Shown here: one piece after another, positions 51,204-61,483 of the stretch | How positions within the stretch are numbered: the stretch's first letter is position 1 | Layout: each line of letters starts with the position of its first letter | From: Prochlorococcus sp. AG-347-M18 | GTDB lineage: Bacteria > Cyanobacteriota > Cyanobacteriia > PCC-6307 > Cyanobiaceae | Direction: 5' to 3' | Assembly (NCBI GenBank): GCA_003281165.1 | Contig: QCCT01000002.1 | Location: 1-64,000, forward strand | DNA length: 64,000 bases | Position numbers and translations under genes: made by a program | Notes under the pieces: model-generated | The model's input: the letters and a program-made list of their open reading frames with translations, nothing else | The model's database searches: none | Told to the model about the DNA's origin: nothing

Positions 51204-51647
51204 TTAATCTTTGAAAACTAAATCTTCATGTTCTTCAACTGACCAATCATTATTTTCACCCCCAATAATTAACTCTTCAATTTTTACATAATTATTTGAT
51301 ATCTCATTCAAAGAATTAATTAATATATCTATTGAAATGGAGTCTGAAGTTCCAAAATCAACCCAACATCTTCCCCAAAGATTTTGATATTCCATAACTC
51401 CTAAATTATGCATTAAGGCTGGAAGAGATGCATTTTTTTGGTCATTATCATAGGACATCCAACTTAGATCGGAACCCTCTTCATGAGTTTGCAAATTTTC
51501 AGAATTAAATCCACCTAACCTTCCTAAAACGTACCAACTATCAAAAACACCATCTAAATAATTTTTTTCGTCTTGAGTTGGCGATTCCGAAAACCTGATC
51601 CATATCCAACAATTAAAAGGATCAACTTCCCTAAAAATAATATTCAT
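51204..51647 (-). CDS. DUF3531 family protein
   Basis: A 147-residue protein with FREVDPFNCWIWIRF at the start and DVWYVLGRLGGFN-like text (FDSWYVLGRLGGFNSENLQ) followed by WGRCWVDFGTSDSISIDILIN. It matches DUF3531, found in cyanobacteria and chloroplasts with unknown function. No membrane segment. First gene of a three-gene minus-strand run with rsmE and DUF92. Confidence 0.75.
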   Translation of the reverse strand: MNIIFREVDPFNCWIWIRFSESPTQDEKNYLDGVFDSWYVLGRLGGFNSENLQTHEEGSDLSWMSYDNDQKNASLPALMHNLGVMEYQNLWGRCWVDFGTSDSISIDILINSLNEISNNYVKIEELIIGGENNDWSVEEHEDLVFKD

Positions 51648-51730
51648 ATTGACTAATATCTTTTTAGATCTAAAGCTATTATAAGTAAGTTATTACTAGA
51701 TTCAAATTCATACCTATAACTTAATTAATA

Positions 51731-52378
51731 ATGCTTGATTTAAAAGAAATATCTTATCAACCCCAAACTGGTGAAAGAAAAATAATTGACAATTTAAATT
51801 TAAAAGTTCATGAAAATGAAATCATTTTAATTTGCGGCAGTAGTGGTTCTGGGAAAACAACACTACTCGAAATAATAAGCGGATTAACAAATCCGCAAAA
51901 GGGAAAAATTACTTGGAAGAATAAAATTTTGTCTTCTAGACAAAGAAGATGGTTTTGTGGAGTAGTATTCCAATTTCCTGAAAGATACTTCATAGGTACA
52001 ACCATTGGGAAAGAATTAAAAATAGGCCATAAATCTTTAAGAGAAAAAAATATAGAAATAGTTTTAAATAAAGTTGGTTTGAAAAAAATTAATCTGACAC
52101 AACCTCCAGAACAACTGAGTGGCGGACAGCAAAGAAAATTAGCTGTAGCAGTACAACTACTTAGAAACCCCTCAATTCTTTTACTTGATGAACCAACTGC
52201 TGGATTAGATTATTCAATGAGAAATGATGTGAAAAATTTACTTCTTGACTTAAAAAATAAAAATACAATTATTATTGTTACTCATGAACCTGCCTTATTT
52301 GAGGGAATTCCTTCTAGGATATTATTCTTGGAAAAGGGGAAAATCAAAAATTTTTTGAAAGAAAATCATGCAGGATAA
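51731..52378 (+). CDS. ECF-type ABC transporter ATPase
   Basis: A 215-residue ATPase with Walker [11 protein letters not shown], signature [11 protein letters not shown] and Walker B LLLDEP. The Q-loop region ([22 protein letters not shown]) is of the energy-coupling-factor kind. No permease gene is adjacent, so its partner is elsewhere. Plant chloroplasts have a related protein (NAP14/ABCI11). It overlaps hslO by eleven bases. Confidence 0.78.
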   Translation: MLDLKEISYQPQTGERKIIDNLNLKVHENEIILICGSSGSGKTTLLEIISGLTNPQKGKITWKNKILSSRQRRWFCGVVFQFPERYFIGTTIGKELKIGHKSLREKNIEIVLNKVGLKKINLTQPPEQLSGGQQRKLAVAVQLLRNPSILLLDEPTAGLDYSMRNDVKNLLLDLKNKNTIIIVTHEPALFEGIPSRILFLEKGKIKNFLKENHAG

Positions 52379-53276
52379 GATAGTTCGTGCTACTGCAGCA
52401 AATGGAGGAATAAGATTAGTTGCGGTCTTAACAACAGAATCTTCTTTAGAAGCAAAAAAAAGACACGGTCTTTCTTATTTAACCACCTGTATCTTGGGAA
52501 GAGCATTTAGTGCTTCATTGTTATTAGCAAGCTCGATGAAGATAATGCATGGGAGAGTTACTTTAAGAATTAGATCTGACGGACCTTTAAAAGGATTATT
52601 AGTTGATGCGGGTAGAGACGGAAAAGTAAGGGGTTATGTAGGGAATCCTAATTTAGAATTAGATTTAGTCAAAATAGGCAATAATAAATATTCTTTTGAT
52701 TTTACAAAAGCATTAGGTACAGGATATTTAAATGTAATTAGAGATAGTGGATTTGGAGAACCCTTTACAAGCACTGTTGAATTAGTAAATGGAAATATTG
52801 CTGAAGACCTAGCTTCATATTTATATCATTCAGAGCAAACTCCCTCTGCTGTATTTATTGGAGAAAAAATCCAAAATAAAAGTATTATTTGTAGTGGTGG
52901 GTTATTAGCTCAAGTTCTACCTAAAAAAGATACTGACCCTCTACTTGTCTCACTACTAGAAGAAAGATGTAAAGAAATTAATTCTTTCAGCGAAGACCTA
53001 TTTAACTCAAAAGATAATCTTCTTTCGTTAATTAGAAATATATTTCCCGATATTGACGATAAATCAATCTCTGAAAAAGCTCGTTCCCAAGAAATAAGTT
53101 TTAAATGCAAGTGTTCCAAACAAAGAAGTTTAAATGCAATGAAAATGCTTGATAAGAGCGAGTTGGAGGACATCATCAAGAAAGATGGCAAAGCAGAGTT
53201 GGTTTGTGAATTTTGTAAGAATAAATATCTTATAAATTATGAAGAAATTAAATCGATGATAGAAAATCGATCATAA
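52368..53276 (+). CDS. hslO: Redox-regulated chaperonin Hsp33
   Basis: A 302-residue holding chaperone. The redox switch is the C-terminal zinc site CKC (within FKCKCSKQ) and CEFC (within [10 protein letters not shown]), the CxC...CxxC signature of Hsp33. The N-terminal part [14 protein letters not shown] and [15 protein letters not shown] are conserved. Oxidation with heat or bleach unfolds the switch and activates the chaperone. Overlaps the ABC ATPase gene. Confidence 0.94.
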   Translation: MQDKIVRATAANGGIRLVAVLTTESSLEAKKRHGLSYLTTCILGRAFSASLLLASSMKIMHGRVTLRIRSDGPLKGLLVDAGRDGKVRGYVGNPNLELDLVKIGNNKYSFDFTKALGTGYLNVIRDSGFGEPFTSTVELVNGNIAEDLASYLYHSEQTPSAVFIGEKIQNKSIICSGGLLAQVLPKKDTDPLLVSLLEERCKEINSFSEDLFNSKDNLLSLIRNIFPDIDDKSISEKARSQEISFKCKCSKQRSLNAMKMLDKSELEDIIKKDGKAELVCEFCKNKYLINYEEIKSMIENRS

Positions 53277-53945
53277 AAAAATTACGCCTAGCCATAAAAT
53301 AACCATGGCTGGAATACTTTGAATTTTTTGTATTGATAAAGAGTTGTTTGATACTTCCTGCATGAAAGAATTATTTTCAAGCAATCCCCCAAATATTAAT
53401 CCTATCGAGAGAAAGGTAACGCTCCAACCCAGAGAACCTATAAACCTTTTCCCCGATTTAATTTGAGTATAGGTAAGTATTAATGTTGAGATAGAAAGTA
53501 GAAGTCTATTATTAGAGTCTGGACTGATAAATAACAAAATTAGAAATAATAGCCCAACAGATACTTTTATTGAAAGATTATCAAATGAGGGAGTAGTTAT
53601 TTTTGGCAGACTATACTGACTTGAGTTCTTGGAGTTATTATTTAAATTTTTTATCTTAGAAAGCAATGAGAAATTATTATTGGTAAATTGATTAATTTGT
53701 TTTTCTTTTTTTGAGGCACTTACAGCTTCATAGCTTACATTCCCTGATTGCCTGGCTTTTAAACTCCCCATGAGTAATTGATCAAAGGAAGATTCTATTT
53801 TCGCTTTTAAAATTAAATCTTCACCAGCCTCTTTAACTTTAATATCTCTAGCTTTCTGAATGTCCTCAAAAGCAGCACCCTCTTTTACACCTAAAATTTC
53901 ATAAGGTGATTTTTCGTTATTGTTTGTACTACTGTTTGAATCCAA
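53271..53945 (-). CDS. CPP1-like J-domain-like membrane protein (DUF3353)
   Basis: A 224-residue protein. An N-terminal J-like region ([31 protein letters not shown]...) without the HPD motif is followed by four membrane helices. This is DUF3353/CPP1, whose plant member supports the light-dependent protochlorophyllide oxidoreductase POR. Here it probably helps fold or insert chlorophyll-synthesis proteins, by inference. It converges on hslO with a few bases of overlap. Confidence 0.8.
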   Translation of the reverse strand: MDSNSSTNNNEKSPYEILGVKEGAAFEDIQKARDIKVKEAGEDLILKAKIESSFDQLLMGSLKARQSGNVSYEAVSASKKEKQINQFTNNNFSLLSKIKNLNNNSKNSSQYSLPKITTPSFDNLSIKVSVGLLFLILLFISPDSNNRLLLSISTLILTYTQIKSGKRFIGSLGWSVTFLSIGLIFGGLLENNSFMQEVSNNSLSIQKIQSIPAMVILWLGVIFL

Positions 53946-53996
53946 AATTTTTTACCAATACTAACAGATTAACTAATTTTATAATCCATTAAGACT

Positions 53997-55634
53997 TTAT
54001 AGAACAATTGGTTCGACTCCACTAACAACGGGAGCAACTTTGTTTAAATTTAATTGATTATTATCTTCAACAAATTGATTTAGATTCCACTCATTTTTGA
54101 AAAGAATAACTGGCCTATTCCAACAATCTTTGACTATTTTACAATTGAATATTCTGCCTAGTTTTTCAATAGCTGGCCATCCATCAGTAATCCATCTAGC
54201 TAATTGATATGGCATTGCTTCAAGAATTGCATCTACACCATATTCACTTTTTAATCTGTGAGTTACTACCTCCAATTGCAGTTGACCAACAGCTGCGAGT
54301 ATAGGGTCTCTTTTGCTCTCATCAAAATCATAAAGAATCTGAACAGCGCCTTCTTCTCGAAGTTCATTTACACCCTTTCTAAAGTTTTTAAATGCTGAGG
54401 GATTGGGATTTCTTAGCCAGCTAAATATTTCAGGACTAAAGGATGGTATGCCCTCATATTCCAGATGAGCACCAGTATAAAGAGTATCTCCAATGGAAAA
54501 CATACCTGGATTATTTAAACCAATAACATCTCCAGGATAGGCATCATCAACTACTTCTCTATCTTGCCCAAATATTTTTTGTGGTCTTGATAATCTGATT
54601 GTTTTCCCCGTTCTGGAATGTTTAACTGACATATCCTTTTCAAATTTGCCACTACAAACTCTTATAAAAGCAACCCTATCTCTGTGCTTTGGATCCATAT
54701 TTGCTTGAAGCTTAAAAACAAACCCACTAAATTCATCGCTTGCAGGTTCAATATCCCCTTTATTACTATTCCTTGAAGTTGGTTTTTGTGCCATTTTTAA
54801 AAAACTATCTAAAAATGGTCTTACACCAAAATTAGTCATGGCAGATCCAAAGAAAACTGGGGTTAAAGAGCCATTAAAAACTTCCTCTTTTTCAAATTTT
54901 GATCCCGCCTCATCGAGAACCTCCAATTCCTCGAGTGAGTTTTCAAGTAAATCTCTCTCTACATATTTTGATAGTTCTTTATCTTCAAGACATAATCTTT
55001 TCTCATTTGATTGTTTCCCTCTCAAGGCTTTATCAAATAAAATCACCTCTCTCGAAAATCTATCAATAACCCCCCTAAATTCCTCGCCACTCCCAATTGG
55101 CCAGTTAATAGGTAAAGTATTTAATCCAAGTTCTGATTCAATTTCATCAAGTAAAGAAAATGGATCTCTTCCAGGTCTATCCATTTTATTAATGAAAGTA
55201 AATATTGGTATTTTTCGCATCTTGCAGACTTCAAACAATTTTCTAGTTTGAGGCTCTAGTCCTTTAGCAGCATCTTCCAACATAACTGCATTATCAGCAG
55301 CAGCTAATGTTCTATAAGTATCTTCGGAGAAATCCTGATGTCCAGGTGTATCTAATAGATTGATTACTGATCTTTCATATTCAAATTGCAATACAGTTGA
55401 TGTAATAGAAATACCTCTTTGTTTTTCAAGTTCCATCCAGTCTGAAGTAGCTTTTCTCTGATTACCCCTAGCTTTTACTGCTCCTGCCTGTTGAATGGCA
55501 CCTCCATACAAAAGAAGTTTCTCAGTAAGAGTTGTTTTCCCAGCATCTGGATGAGAAATAATAGCAAAATTTCTCCTTTTATTTACCGCATCCAGTATTT
55601 CTTTATTATTTAAAATTTTAGTATTTAAGTTCAT
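53997..55634 (-). CDS. prfC: Peptide chain release factor 3
   Basis: A roughly 545-residue translational GTPase. G1 is [10 protein letters not shown]2 lies around GISITSTV, G3 is DTPGHQDF and G4 is [11 protein letters not shown]3 removes RF1/RF2 from the ribosome after peptide release. Members usually begin close to the [18 protein letters not shown] stretch. I prefer ATG 55634 to the earlier ATG at 55658, whose first eight residues look like leader sequence. Confidence 0.94.
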   Translation of the reverse strand: MNLNTKILNNKEILDAVNKRRNFAIISHPDAGKTTLTEKLLLYGGAIQQAGAVKARGNQRKATSDWMELEKQRGISITSTVLQFEYERSVINLLDTPGHQDFSEDTYRTLAAADNAVMLEDAAKGLEPQTRKLFEVCKMRKIPIFTFINKMDRPGRDPFSLLDEIESELGLNTLPINWPIGSGEEFRGVIDRFSREVILFDKALRGKQSNEKRLCLEDKELSKYVERDLLENSLEELEVLDEAGSKFEKEEVFNGSLTPVFFGSAMTNFGVRPFLDSFLKMAQKPTSRNSNKGDIEPASDEFSGFVFKLQANMDPKHRDRVAFIRVCSGKFEKDMSVKHSRTGKTIRLSRPQKIFGQDREVVDDAYPGDVIGLNNPGMFSIGDTLYTGAHLEYEGIPSFSPEIFSWLRNPNPSAFKNFRKGVNELREEGAVQILYDFDESKRDPILAAVGQLQLEVVTHRLKSEYGVDAILEAMPYQLARWITDGWPAIEKLGRIFNCKIVKDCWNRPVILFKNEWNLNQFVEDNNQLNLNKVAPVVSGVEPIVL

Positions 55635-55665
55635 TTGTATAATATAAACATCATTCATTTAGTTC

Positions 55666-56361
55666 TTAAACATTACCATAGACTATTAAATAATTATCAC
55701 CTTCTTCAAACACATCCAAAGAGGATAGATCATTCTCTAATGTGAAATTTTTTAATTCTTTAAAAGTATAAGAAGCTCTTAAAGATGCATAATAATCATT
55801 TGTCAAAATCTCATTATATTTTTTTGAACATTGTGATTTGAGTTCTAAAGCAGACTTTTCGTCTAATGGCCTTTTTAAGTCCTTATGAAAATTCACAGTA
55901 ATATTACTAGACAAACTTCTTATGGTGTTGAAGAAATCTTCAAGATTGGTAATGTGATGAATCAAACTATTACTTACAAGTAAACTAATTGTTTTTTTTA
56001 GTGAAAAATTATTTGATTTAATGTCTTTGATGTCAGAACAAATGTAGCGTAAATTTTTTAATTTTTTTTGATTATTAGAAATACTTTTATTATATTCTGC
56101 TCTCAAAATCATCTCTTTAGAACCGTCTATTCCAACCACTTCAGTATTAGGCCATTTTATTGCTAACTTCTCCGAAATATTTCCTGGGCCGCACCCTAAA
56201 TCAACTATTAAATCTTTTTCACCTAAAGAAATATTTTTTCTCAAAAGATAATAATTTATTTGATTAATTAGATTAACTTCCCCTTCTGAAAAATCAGCTT
56301 CGTCATAAGAAATGACCTGCTCTTTTTCTACCATTAATTCAGGTTCAGGGATTCTTTCCAT
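55666..56361 (-). CDS. Class I SAM-dependent methyltransferase
   Basis: A 231-residue methyltransferase. Motif I is LIVDLGCGPGNIS, followed by VVGIDGSKEMI and a post-I region LVSNSLIHHI. The substrate is unknown. It lies 8 bases from the 5' end of prfC on the same strand and is likely co-transcribed with it. Not similar to the release-factor methylase PrmC (no NPPY motif). Confidence 0.8.
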   Translation of the reverse strand: MERIPEPELMVEKEQVISYDEADFSEGEVNLINQINYYLLRKNISLGEKDLIVDLGCGPGNISEKLAIKWPNTEVVGIDGSKEMILRAEYNKSISNNQKKLKNLRYICSDIKDIKSNNFSLKKTISLLVSNSLIHHITNLEDFFNTIRSLSSNITVNFHKDLKRPLDEKSALELKSQCSKKYNEILTNDYYASLRASYTFKELKNFTLENDLSSLDVFEEGDNYLIVYGNV

Positions 56362-56495
56362 ATCCTTTCTTAAAACAAAGATTTCATATTAAACATAATT
56401 CTACACAAACCGTTAAATAGTGGTAAGAATAGTTGCAGACGCCACAGGTAGAGTTATTCTTCCAGTACGGGTTATTTACATACGTTTTTTTTATC

Positions 56496-58829
56496 GTGAC
56501 TGTTGCACCAAATAAAGCTTCTTCAGAGAGCAATTCCAATAATCTTAAAAAAGATGATTTTCCAAAGACTGCACCTGCTGCTTATCCAGTTTTTTTCAGA
56601 TCGTACAGTAGAAAAACTTCATCTGGCAAAAGGGAGAACTGGAGCGAAGTTGGCGAAAGGAATTTATCCGGATTAAAAGAATTAGGAAAACTTTCTGAAG
56701 AAGAATTGATCCTAATGAGAGAGATGCAAAGTAACCAAAAAGCCCAACCTTCAGGAAGATGGTTATGGATAGGCGGAACCCCTTGGATTAATAAGAACCA
56801 AAATTTCTCTGGAGCATACAACTGTACCTCAACAAACTTAATTGATTGGGAAGCCTTCGCATTAATGATGGACTTAGCAATGATGGGATGTGGGACAGGA
56901 GCAATAATTGAACCTCATTTCATAAACAAACTACCTACGGTTCTAAACAAAATAAATATTAAATCAGTCAGTGAAGTTGGAATAACTCCTAAAGATCAAA
57001 GAGAAGAAAAGTCATCATTAGAAATCAAAGGGAAAGAACTTCACATCAAAGTTGGAGATAGCAGAAGAGGCTGGGTAGATAGCTACAAATATCTGCTTGA
57101 GGCATCAAGTAATGAAAATCTTGAAAGAGAAATTGATGTTTATATAAATTTAGAAGATATTAGACCTGCTGGAGAATCATTAAAAGGTTTTGGTGGCATG
57201 GCAAATCCTATTAAATTGAAAGATCTCTACTCAAGAGTCGCTTCACTTCTTGGAAAGGCAATAGGCAGGAAATTAAGTACAGTAGAGTGTTGTTTATTAA
57301 TTGATGAAGCTGCAGTAACTATAGTTGCTGGGAATATAAGAAGAAGTGCTGGAATGAGACAATTTGCCTCAGATGATAAGGAGGCGGCATCTGCAAAAGA
57401 AAATCTATGGAGTCAAGATGCAAATGGTAACTGGAGAATAGATCCTGAAAAAGATGCCCTTAGGATGGCTAATCATACCAGGGTTTACCATACTAAACCT
57501 ACTTATCAAACTGTTCTGGATGCCGTAACAAAACAATTCCATTCAGGTGAGGGAGCTATTCAATTTGCTCCAGAAGCAATCGCAAGATCAAATGCAGATA
57601 TCCTCAAAGACGATGAATTAAGAAAGGAATTCATCGAAATCTATTCAGAACAAGGTAAGGATGAAGCGAGAAATTGGATAAATAGTAGTTATGGCCCATT
57701 TTCTGAAGAAGAGCTAGATCACAGGATGAGCAGATATGGACTTAACCCTTGTGGGGAGATCTTGGGAAATGATTTCCACTGCAATTTGGCTGAAGTTCAT
57801 CTAAATCAAATTGATCCAGAAAATTTTGAAGAGCAAAAAAAAGCTTTTAAAGCAGCAGCTCTTTCTGTAGCATGCTTACTTAATCATGAATTTGAAGTTG
57901 AGCGTTACAGAAAAAGTAGAGAATATGACCCTATTGTAGGGGTAAGTTTCACTGGATTATTTGATTTTTGTGTCCATGCTTTTGGGACTCCATGGTTGAA
58001 GTGGTGGGAAGCAGGAAGGCCAAATAGCGAAGAAGGGAAAGCTTTCAAAGAAAAGGAAGCTAAATTCTTAGATTCTTGGAGAAATATAGTAAAAGAAACT
58101 GTATGGGAATATTGTGATAAGCATAATCTAAGGAGACCAAATAGATGCACAACAGTTCAGCCGGCTGGTACTAAAAGTCTTCTTACAGGCGCAGCTCCAG
58201 GATGGCATCCTCCAAAGGCTCAAAGATTCATAAGAAGAATAACTTTCAGGAAAAATGATCCAATTGCTCTAGCCTGCATGGATTATGGCTACTCAGTTGT
58301 TCCATCTCAATCTGATAAAGATGAAAATGGTTGCTTGCTCGATAATCCATTTGATCCAAGATGTACAGAATGGCTGGTTGAAATCCCTACAGAAGTTAGT
58401 TGGGCAAATATAGAGGGCGCTGACCAAATAGACATCAATAATTTCTCAGCATTAGCTCAATTTGATTTTTACATGCAGGTGCAGAAATTTTACACAGAGC
58501 ATAATACCTCTGCAACCGTAGAATTTAGAGAAAATGAAATCGAGGATTTAGCTAAGGCTATTCATAATGCAATAGAAAATAATGAGGGATATATTTCAGC
58601 GGCATTGCTAGCTCGATTTAGTGCTAACGCTACTTTTCCCAGATTACCCTTTGAACCAATAAGTAAAGAGGAATATATATCATTGCAAAATAAAGTAATA
58701 GAAAGGAAAGTTAATAACGATTTCTTTGACGCTCTTAATAAATATGATGTTGGAGAACTATCTGAAGCAGGGCCAGCAGGTTGTGATTCAGATAAGTGCC
58801 TACTTCCTCTTGCTAAACCAAAAGATTAA
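56496..58829 (+). CDS. nrdJ: Adenosylcobalamin-dependent ribonucleotide reductase (class II)
   Basis: A monomeric RTPR-type reductase of about 777 residues from GTG 56496 (an earlier TTG at 56433 would add an unlikely leader). Conserved cysteines are in GAYNCTSTN, NPCGEILGNDFHCN (radical Cys, with Glu two residues on) and the C-terminal redox pair GCDSDKC. It reduces ribonucleoside triphosphates for DNA synthesis and needs B12. This is the only reductase class I see here and it is standard in Prochlorococcus. Immediately upstream is a 7-base inverted repeat. Confidence 0.94.
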   Translation: MTVAPNKASSESNSNNLKKDDFPKTAPAAYPVFFRSYSRKTSSGKRENWSEVGERNLSGLKELGKLSEEELILMREMQSNQKAQPSGRWLWIGGTPWINKNQNFSGAYNCTSTNLIDWEAFALMMDLAMMGCGTGAIIEPHFINKLPTVLNKINIKSVSEVGITPKDQREEKSSLEIKGKELHIKVGDSRRGWVDSYKYLLEASSNENLEREIDVYINLEDIRPAGESLKGFGGMANPIKLKDLYSRVASLLGKAIGRKLSTVECCLLIDEAAVTIVAGNIRRSAGMRQFASDDKEAASAKENLWSQDANGNWRIDPEKDALRMANHTRVYHTKPTYQTVLDAVTKQFHSGEGAIQFAPEAIARSNADILKDDELRKEFIEIYSEQGKDEARNWINSSYGPFSEEELDHRMSRYGLNPCGEILGNDFHCNLAEVHLNQIDPENFEEQKKAFKAAALSVACLLNHEFEVERYRKSREYDPIVGVSFTGLFDFCVHAFGTPWLKWWEAGRPNSEEGKAFKEKEAKFLDSWRNIVKETVWEYCDKHNLRRPNRCTTVQPAGTKSLLTGAAPGWHPPKAQRFIRRITFRKNDPIALACMDYGYSVVPSQSDKDENGCLLDNPFDPRCTEWLVEIPTEVSWANIEGADQIDINNFSALAQFDFYMQVQKFYTEHNTSATVEFRENEIEDLAKAIHNAIENNEGYISAALLARFSANATFPRLPFEPISKEEYISLQNKVIERKVNNDFFDALNKYDVGELSEAGPAGCDSDKCLLPLAKPKD

Positions 58830-58917
58830 TTTTTGAATTATTTGTAAATAAAAAATATAAATTAGTTTTTAAAAATTTAATTTATGGCTACCTCTTAAAT
58901 AGGGACATAAATTATTT

Positions 58918-59184
58918 ATGACATTAAGCTTAAATATTGGGAACTTATTTAATGATTCCTCTAGTCATGCATTAGTGGATGAACTAAGAAAAAGAACATC
59001 TGAAGAGGATATCTTAGATTTTGAAGAAAAATTTAACTCCAAAAACGAAAAAAATCTACACGTTTACATATGCAGATTTCTAAAAAATAGGTCAATATCT
59101 AGAGGGCTAGCCTCTAGATGGTTAATAACCATAATTAAAAATAAAGAATCAAAAATTGATGCTTTGCAAAAATTAAATAATTAG
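58918..59184 (+). CDS. Small hypothetical helical protein
   Basis: An 88-residue helical protein (SSHALVDELRKRTSEEDILDFEEKFNSKNEK..., CRFLKNRSISRGLASRWLITII). No membrane segment. It overlaps the converging gene by four bases. No recognised family. Confidence 0.5.
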   Translation: MTLSLNIGNLFNDSSSHALVDELRKRTSEEDILDFEEKFNSKNEKNLHVYICRFLKNRSISRGLASRWLITIIKNKESKIDALQKLNN

Positions 59185-59375
59185 GTCAGTCCTGATAGTT
59201 TCCAAAGAGCAATTCCAAAAATTGAGAATCCCATAATAAAAGTAAAAGCCAAAGCATTTACCAATTGAACCTTGTCATTCATTCTGTTTGCGAATGGTAA
59301 TAATTGAGCAAATAATGGAGTCTCTTCAACTATTGCGGATTTTTTTACTGTAGGTTTTTTGCTTCTAGAAAACAT
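59181..59375 (-). CDS. Small single-span membrane protein
   Basis: A 64-residue protein with a soluble half (SRSKKPTVKKSAIVEETPLFAQLLPFANRMNDKVQLV) and a C-terminal membrane helix (ALAFTFIMGFSIFGIALWKL). The text resembles a conserved cyanobacterial thylakoid protein but I cannot name it. Confidence 0.55.
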   Translation of the reverse strand: MFSRSKKPTVKKSAIVEETPLFAQLLPFANRMNDKVQLVNALAFTFIMGFSIFGIALWKLSGLT

Positions 59376-59584
59376 AAAACAAATTTTATAATCTTAAGAA
59401 TTTTACATTTAAAAGTTCATTAAATAAAAAATACTTCTCAAAAACGAACAAAATGTAACCTGCAAGAAACTACATAAAGAAAAACATAAATTTCTTTAGT
59501 AGAAACCTATTTCATTATTAAAATATTAACTTTTTTTATTAGAGACCTAGACAAATAATTTTCTTGAATGTTATTATTAAATTG

Positions 59585-59680
59585 TAGCAACCGCTACCAA
59601 AACGTTCAACTTGCGTTTAGCAAGCCGCAAATCGACTTAAGCCATGGAACGGGGACTTAAGCGAAACCGGAGCTTAGAAA
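59585..59680 (+). promoter_or_regulatory. Structured leader of the DUF4278 micro-gene
   Basis: About 95 bases of leader, GC-richer than surroundings, ending at the ATG. It pairs CGTTC (near 59602) with GAACG (near 59647), CTTGC with GCAAG inside, and carries two copies of GACTTAAGC about twenty bases apart. CTTAAG is self-complementary, so the two copies can pair. It looks like a cis-acting RNA element, such as a riboswitch, but I could not assign a known class with confidence. Confidence 0.5.
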
Positions 59681-59782
59681 ATGACTCTAATTTACAGAGG
59701 ACAAAAGTACGTCCAGAACAAAGAAGCAGCTAAAAAGCAGCACAACGAACTAACTTATAGAGGTAAAGCTTACACAAGCTAA
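59681..59782 (+). CDS. DUF4278 micro-protein
   Basis: A 33-residue protein MTLIYRGQKYVQNK...LTYRGKAYTS with two YRG repeats, which is DUF4278. It is widespread as tiny proteins in marine cyanobacteria. Function unknown. The structured leader and a clean terminator show an independent transcription unit. Probably highly expressed. Confidence 0.82.
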   Translation: MTLIYRGQKYVQNKEAAKKQHNELTYRGKAYTS

Positions 59783-59805
59783 TTAATTTATCCTATTAAT
59801 ATAGA

Positions 59806-59829
59806 AAAGCCACTAAAAGTGGCTTTTTT
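59806..59829 (+). terminator. Rho-independent terminator after DUF4278
   Basis: GCCACT (59809-59814), loop AAA, AGTGGC (59818-59823), then six Ts on the plus strand. A textbook terminator, 27 bases after the stop codon. Confidence 0.85.
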
Positions 59830-59918
59830 ATTGGCCAAACTTAATCTAAAAAATCACTTAGTACTCCTAATTAGTATTAAGATAAAATAATTTAATTGCA
59901 TTTATATATTTGATAACT

Positions 59919-60068
59919 ATGACAGACCAGAAACCTTTATTTAAAGCACCTTATGACATAAAAGATGTAAGTGCTCTTTTCGCCATAGTTGCCTTCGTTT
60001 TAATAATCACTGCAATCGTTGGGAATAACTTATTTGGTTTGTTTCAAGAAAATGTCAACTTTGGATAA
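59919..60068 (+). CDS. Small single-span membrane protein
   Basis: A 49-residue protein with a soluble start (MTDQKPLFKAPYDIKDVS) and a helix (LFAIVAFVLIITAIVG) followed by a short polar tail. ATG start. No recognised family. Confidence 0.5.
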   Translation: MTDQKPLFKAPYDIKDVSALFAIVAFVLIITAIVGNNLFGLFQENVNFG

Positions 60069-60202
60069 TCTTTTTTTGTTCGCAGGCTGATTTTGAGGAC
60101 TCCCATAAATAGAATTTTGTTTCGAAGTTCAATATTTAGATAAGAAAATAAATAGAAATCTTTCTTTTAAATTTGGTAATAATAAATTATTGAAAAAATT
60201 TT

Positions 60203-61180
60203 ATGAAAAAAAGAAATCTAATTTTTCCTTTTTTTTTAGGTTTATTTTTTATGCCTAACACCTTGGATGCTGCTGGTGTTTTTGATTTATATAAATCTAA
60301 CAATAATCAAAAAAGTGAAATCTTAATAGCTTCTCCAGGTGGACATGGTAGCGAGGGCGGCGGCGGCGGTAAGAAGGCTCTAGATAAACAAGAAGAAAAC
60401 CTAAATGACGCTATAAAAAGTTATTACTTTTTTGTGAAAAAATTAGAAGAAGCTGAAGATAAAGGTAAATCTTTTGAAGAAATTCAAAAAATTAGTAACA
60501 AAATTGATAAGTGGTACAACAAAATAAAATTACTTGATCCAATAATCTTTAATGAAATGTTTGCGGAAGATGTAATAGATGATAATGGAGTTAATAATGA
60601 AACATTAATTACAGAATTAAAAAAACTCGTTACTTCAGAGATTGTGAATGTATTTAATGATGTAAAAAATGATATCGATCAAATACCTGAACTTTATATC
60701 GAAGATGAAACGGCCCCTTATATATTGGCACCGTTCTCTAGATGCGGCACTCTTACTGAAAGAGCTTTAGAAGCCGAAGAAAATGGTAATTTAAAGAAGG
60801 CATATACATATGCCAAACTAGCCATAAAAGCTGTTGTAAGAGAAAAAAATATTTTAGAGAAACAAGGAAGACAAATAAAAGAAAAATCTATTGATCCAAA
60901 ATCTTTAGAAAACATAGAGTATTCTCTACTTGGGATTAATAGCATTATTCTTGACGATTACAAAAGTGGAAGTAGGTATATGATAAAAGCATTGGAAAGC
61001 GAAAATCAGAATACTTCTAATCTAAAAAGTCTCATAGCATATACAGAAATTATCAATGGAGAAATTGATCAAGGATGTTCGGATTTAGAAGAATTAATAA
61101 TCGATGGCACTATTGATTTAGTTGATTTAGAAATTATCCCAATAGAAGATATCTGTATAAAATCAAGAATCAATAAATAA
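60203..61180 (+). CDS. Secreted helical-repeat protein
   Basis: A 325-residue protein with a signal peptide (1-24, LDAAG). A glycine-rich linker follows the N-terminus (SPGGHGSEGGGGGKK), and helical repeats reminiscent of TPR occur later (LTERALEAEENGNLKKAYTYAKLAIKAV, YMIKALESENQNTSNLKSLIAYTEII). Three cysteines occur in the second half. It may be a periplasmic scaffold. No family is recognised. A 15-base hairpin (61195-61209) follows 15 bases after the stop. Confidence 0.55.
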   Translation: MKKRNLIFPFFLGLFFMPNTLDAAGVFDLYKSNNNQKSEILIASPGGHGSEGGGGGKKALDKQEENLNDAIKSYYFFVKKLEEAEDKGKSFEEIQKISNKIDKWYNKIKLLDPIIFNEMFAEDVIDDNGVNNETLITELKKLVTSEIVNVFNDVKNDIDQIPELYIEDETAPYILAPFSRCGTLTERALEAEENGNLKKAYTYAKLAIKAVVREKNILEKQGRQIKEKSIDPKSLENIEYSLLGINSIILDDYKSGSRYMIKALESENQNTSNLKSLIAYTEIINGEIDQGCSDLEELIIDGTIDLVDLEIIPIEDICIKSRINK

Positions 61181-61194
61181 TTAATACTCACTTT

Positions 61195-61209
61195 CGCATA
61201 AGTTATGCG
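61195..61209. repeat. Short hairpin after the secreted-protein gene
   Basis: CGCATAA (61195-61201), one-base loop, TTATGCG (61203-61209). It may end the transcript, but there is no T-run. Confidence 0.45.
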
Positions 61210-61256
61210 TCTAAAACTTATTAATTATCTCTAAAAATATTTCTAATTATTTGTAT

Positions 61257-61307
61257 ATGAAAAAAGAATCATTACTATCTGCTTTGTTATTAACTGGATT
61301 TATTTAA
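61257..61307 (+). pseudogene. Possible remnant of a signal-peptide gene
   Basis: MKKESLLSALLLTGFI is a perfect signal-peptide start that stops after 16 codons. No continuation is found in other frames. The remaining interval to 61484 holds nothing I can call. It may be the start of a decayed gene. Confidence 0.25.
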
Positions 61308-61483
61308 TACACGATCTTAGAAAGTTATCGATCAGAATTTTAAAGTTAAATTTGTTAAATTTGTAGATCTTATAGTTTTAAGTTTTTGCTGGAAAGTAAG
61401 GATTTTAATTAAGATTTATTTGCTAAATATGATAAACTAATACTTTTTAATAATTAAAAAATTATTAAATTTTTAGACTTTCT

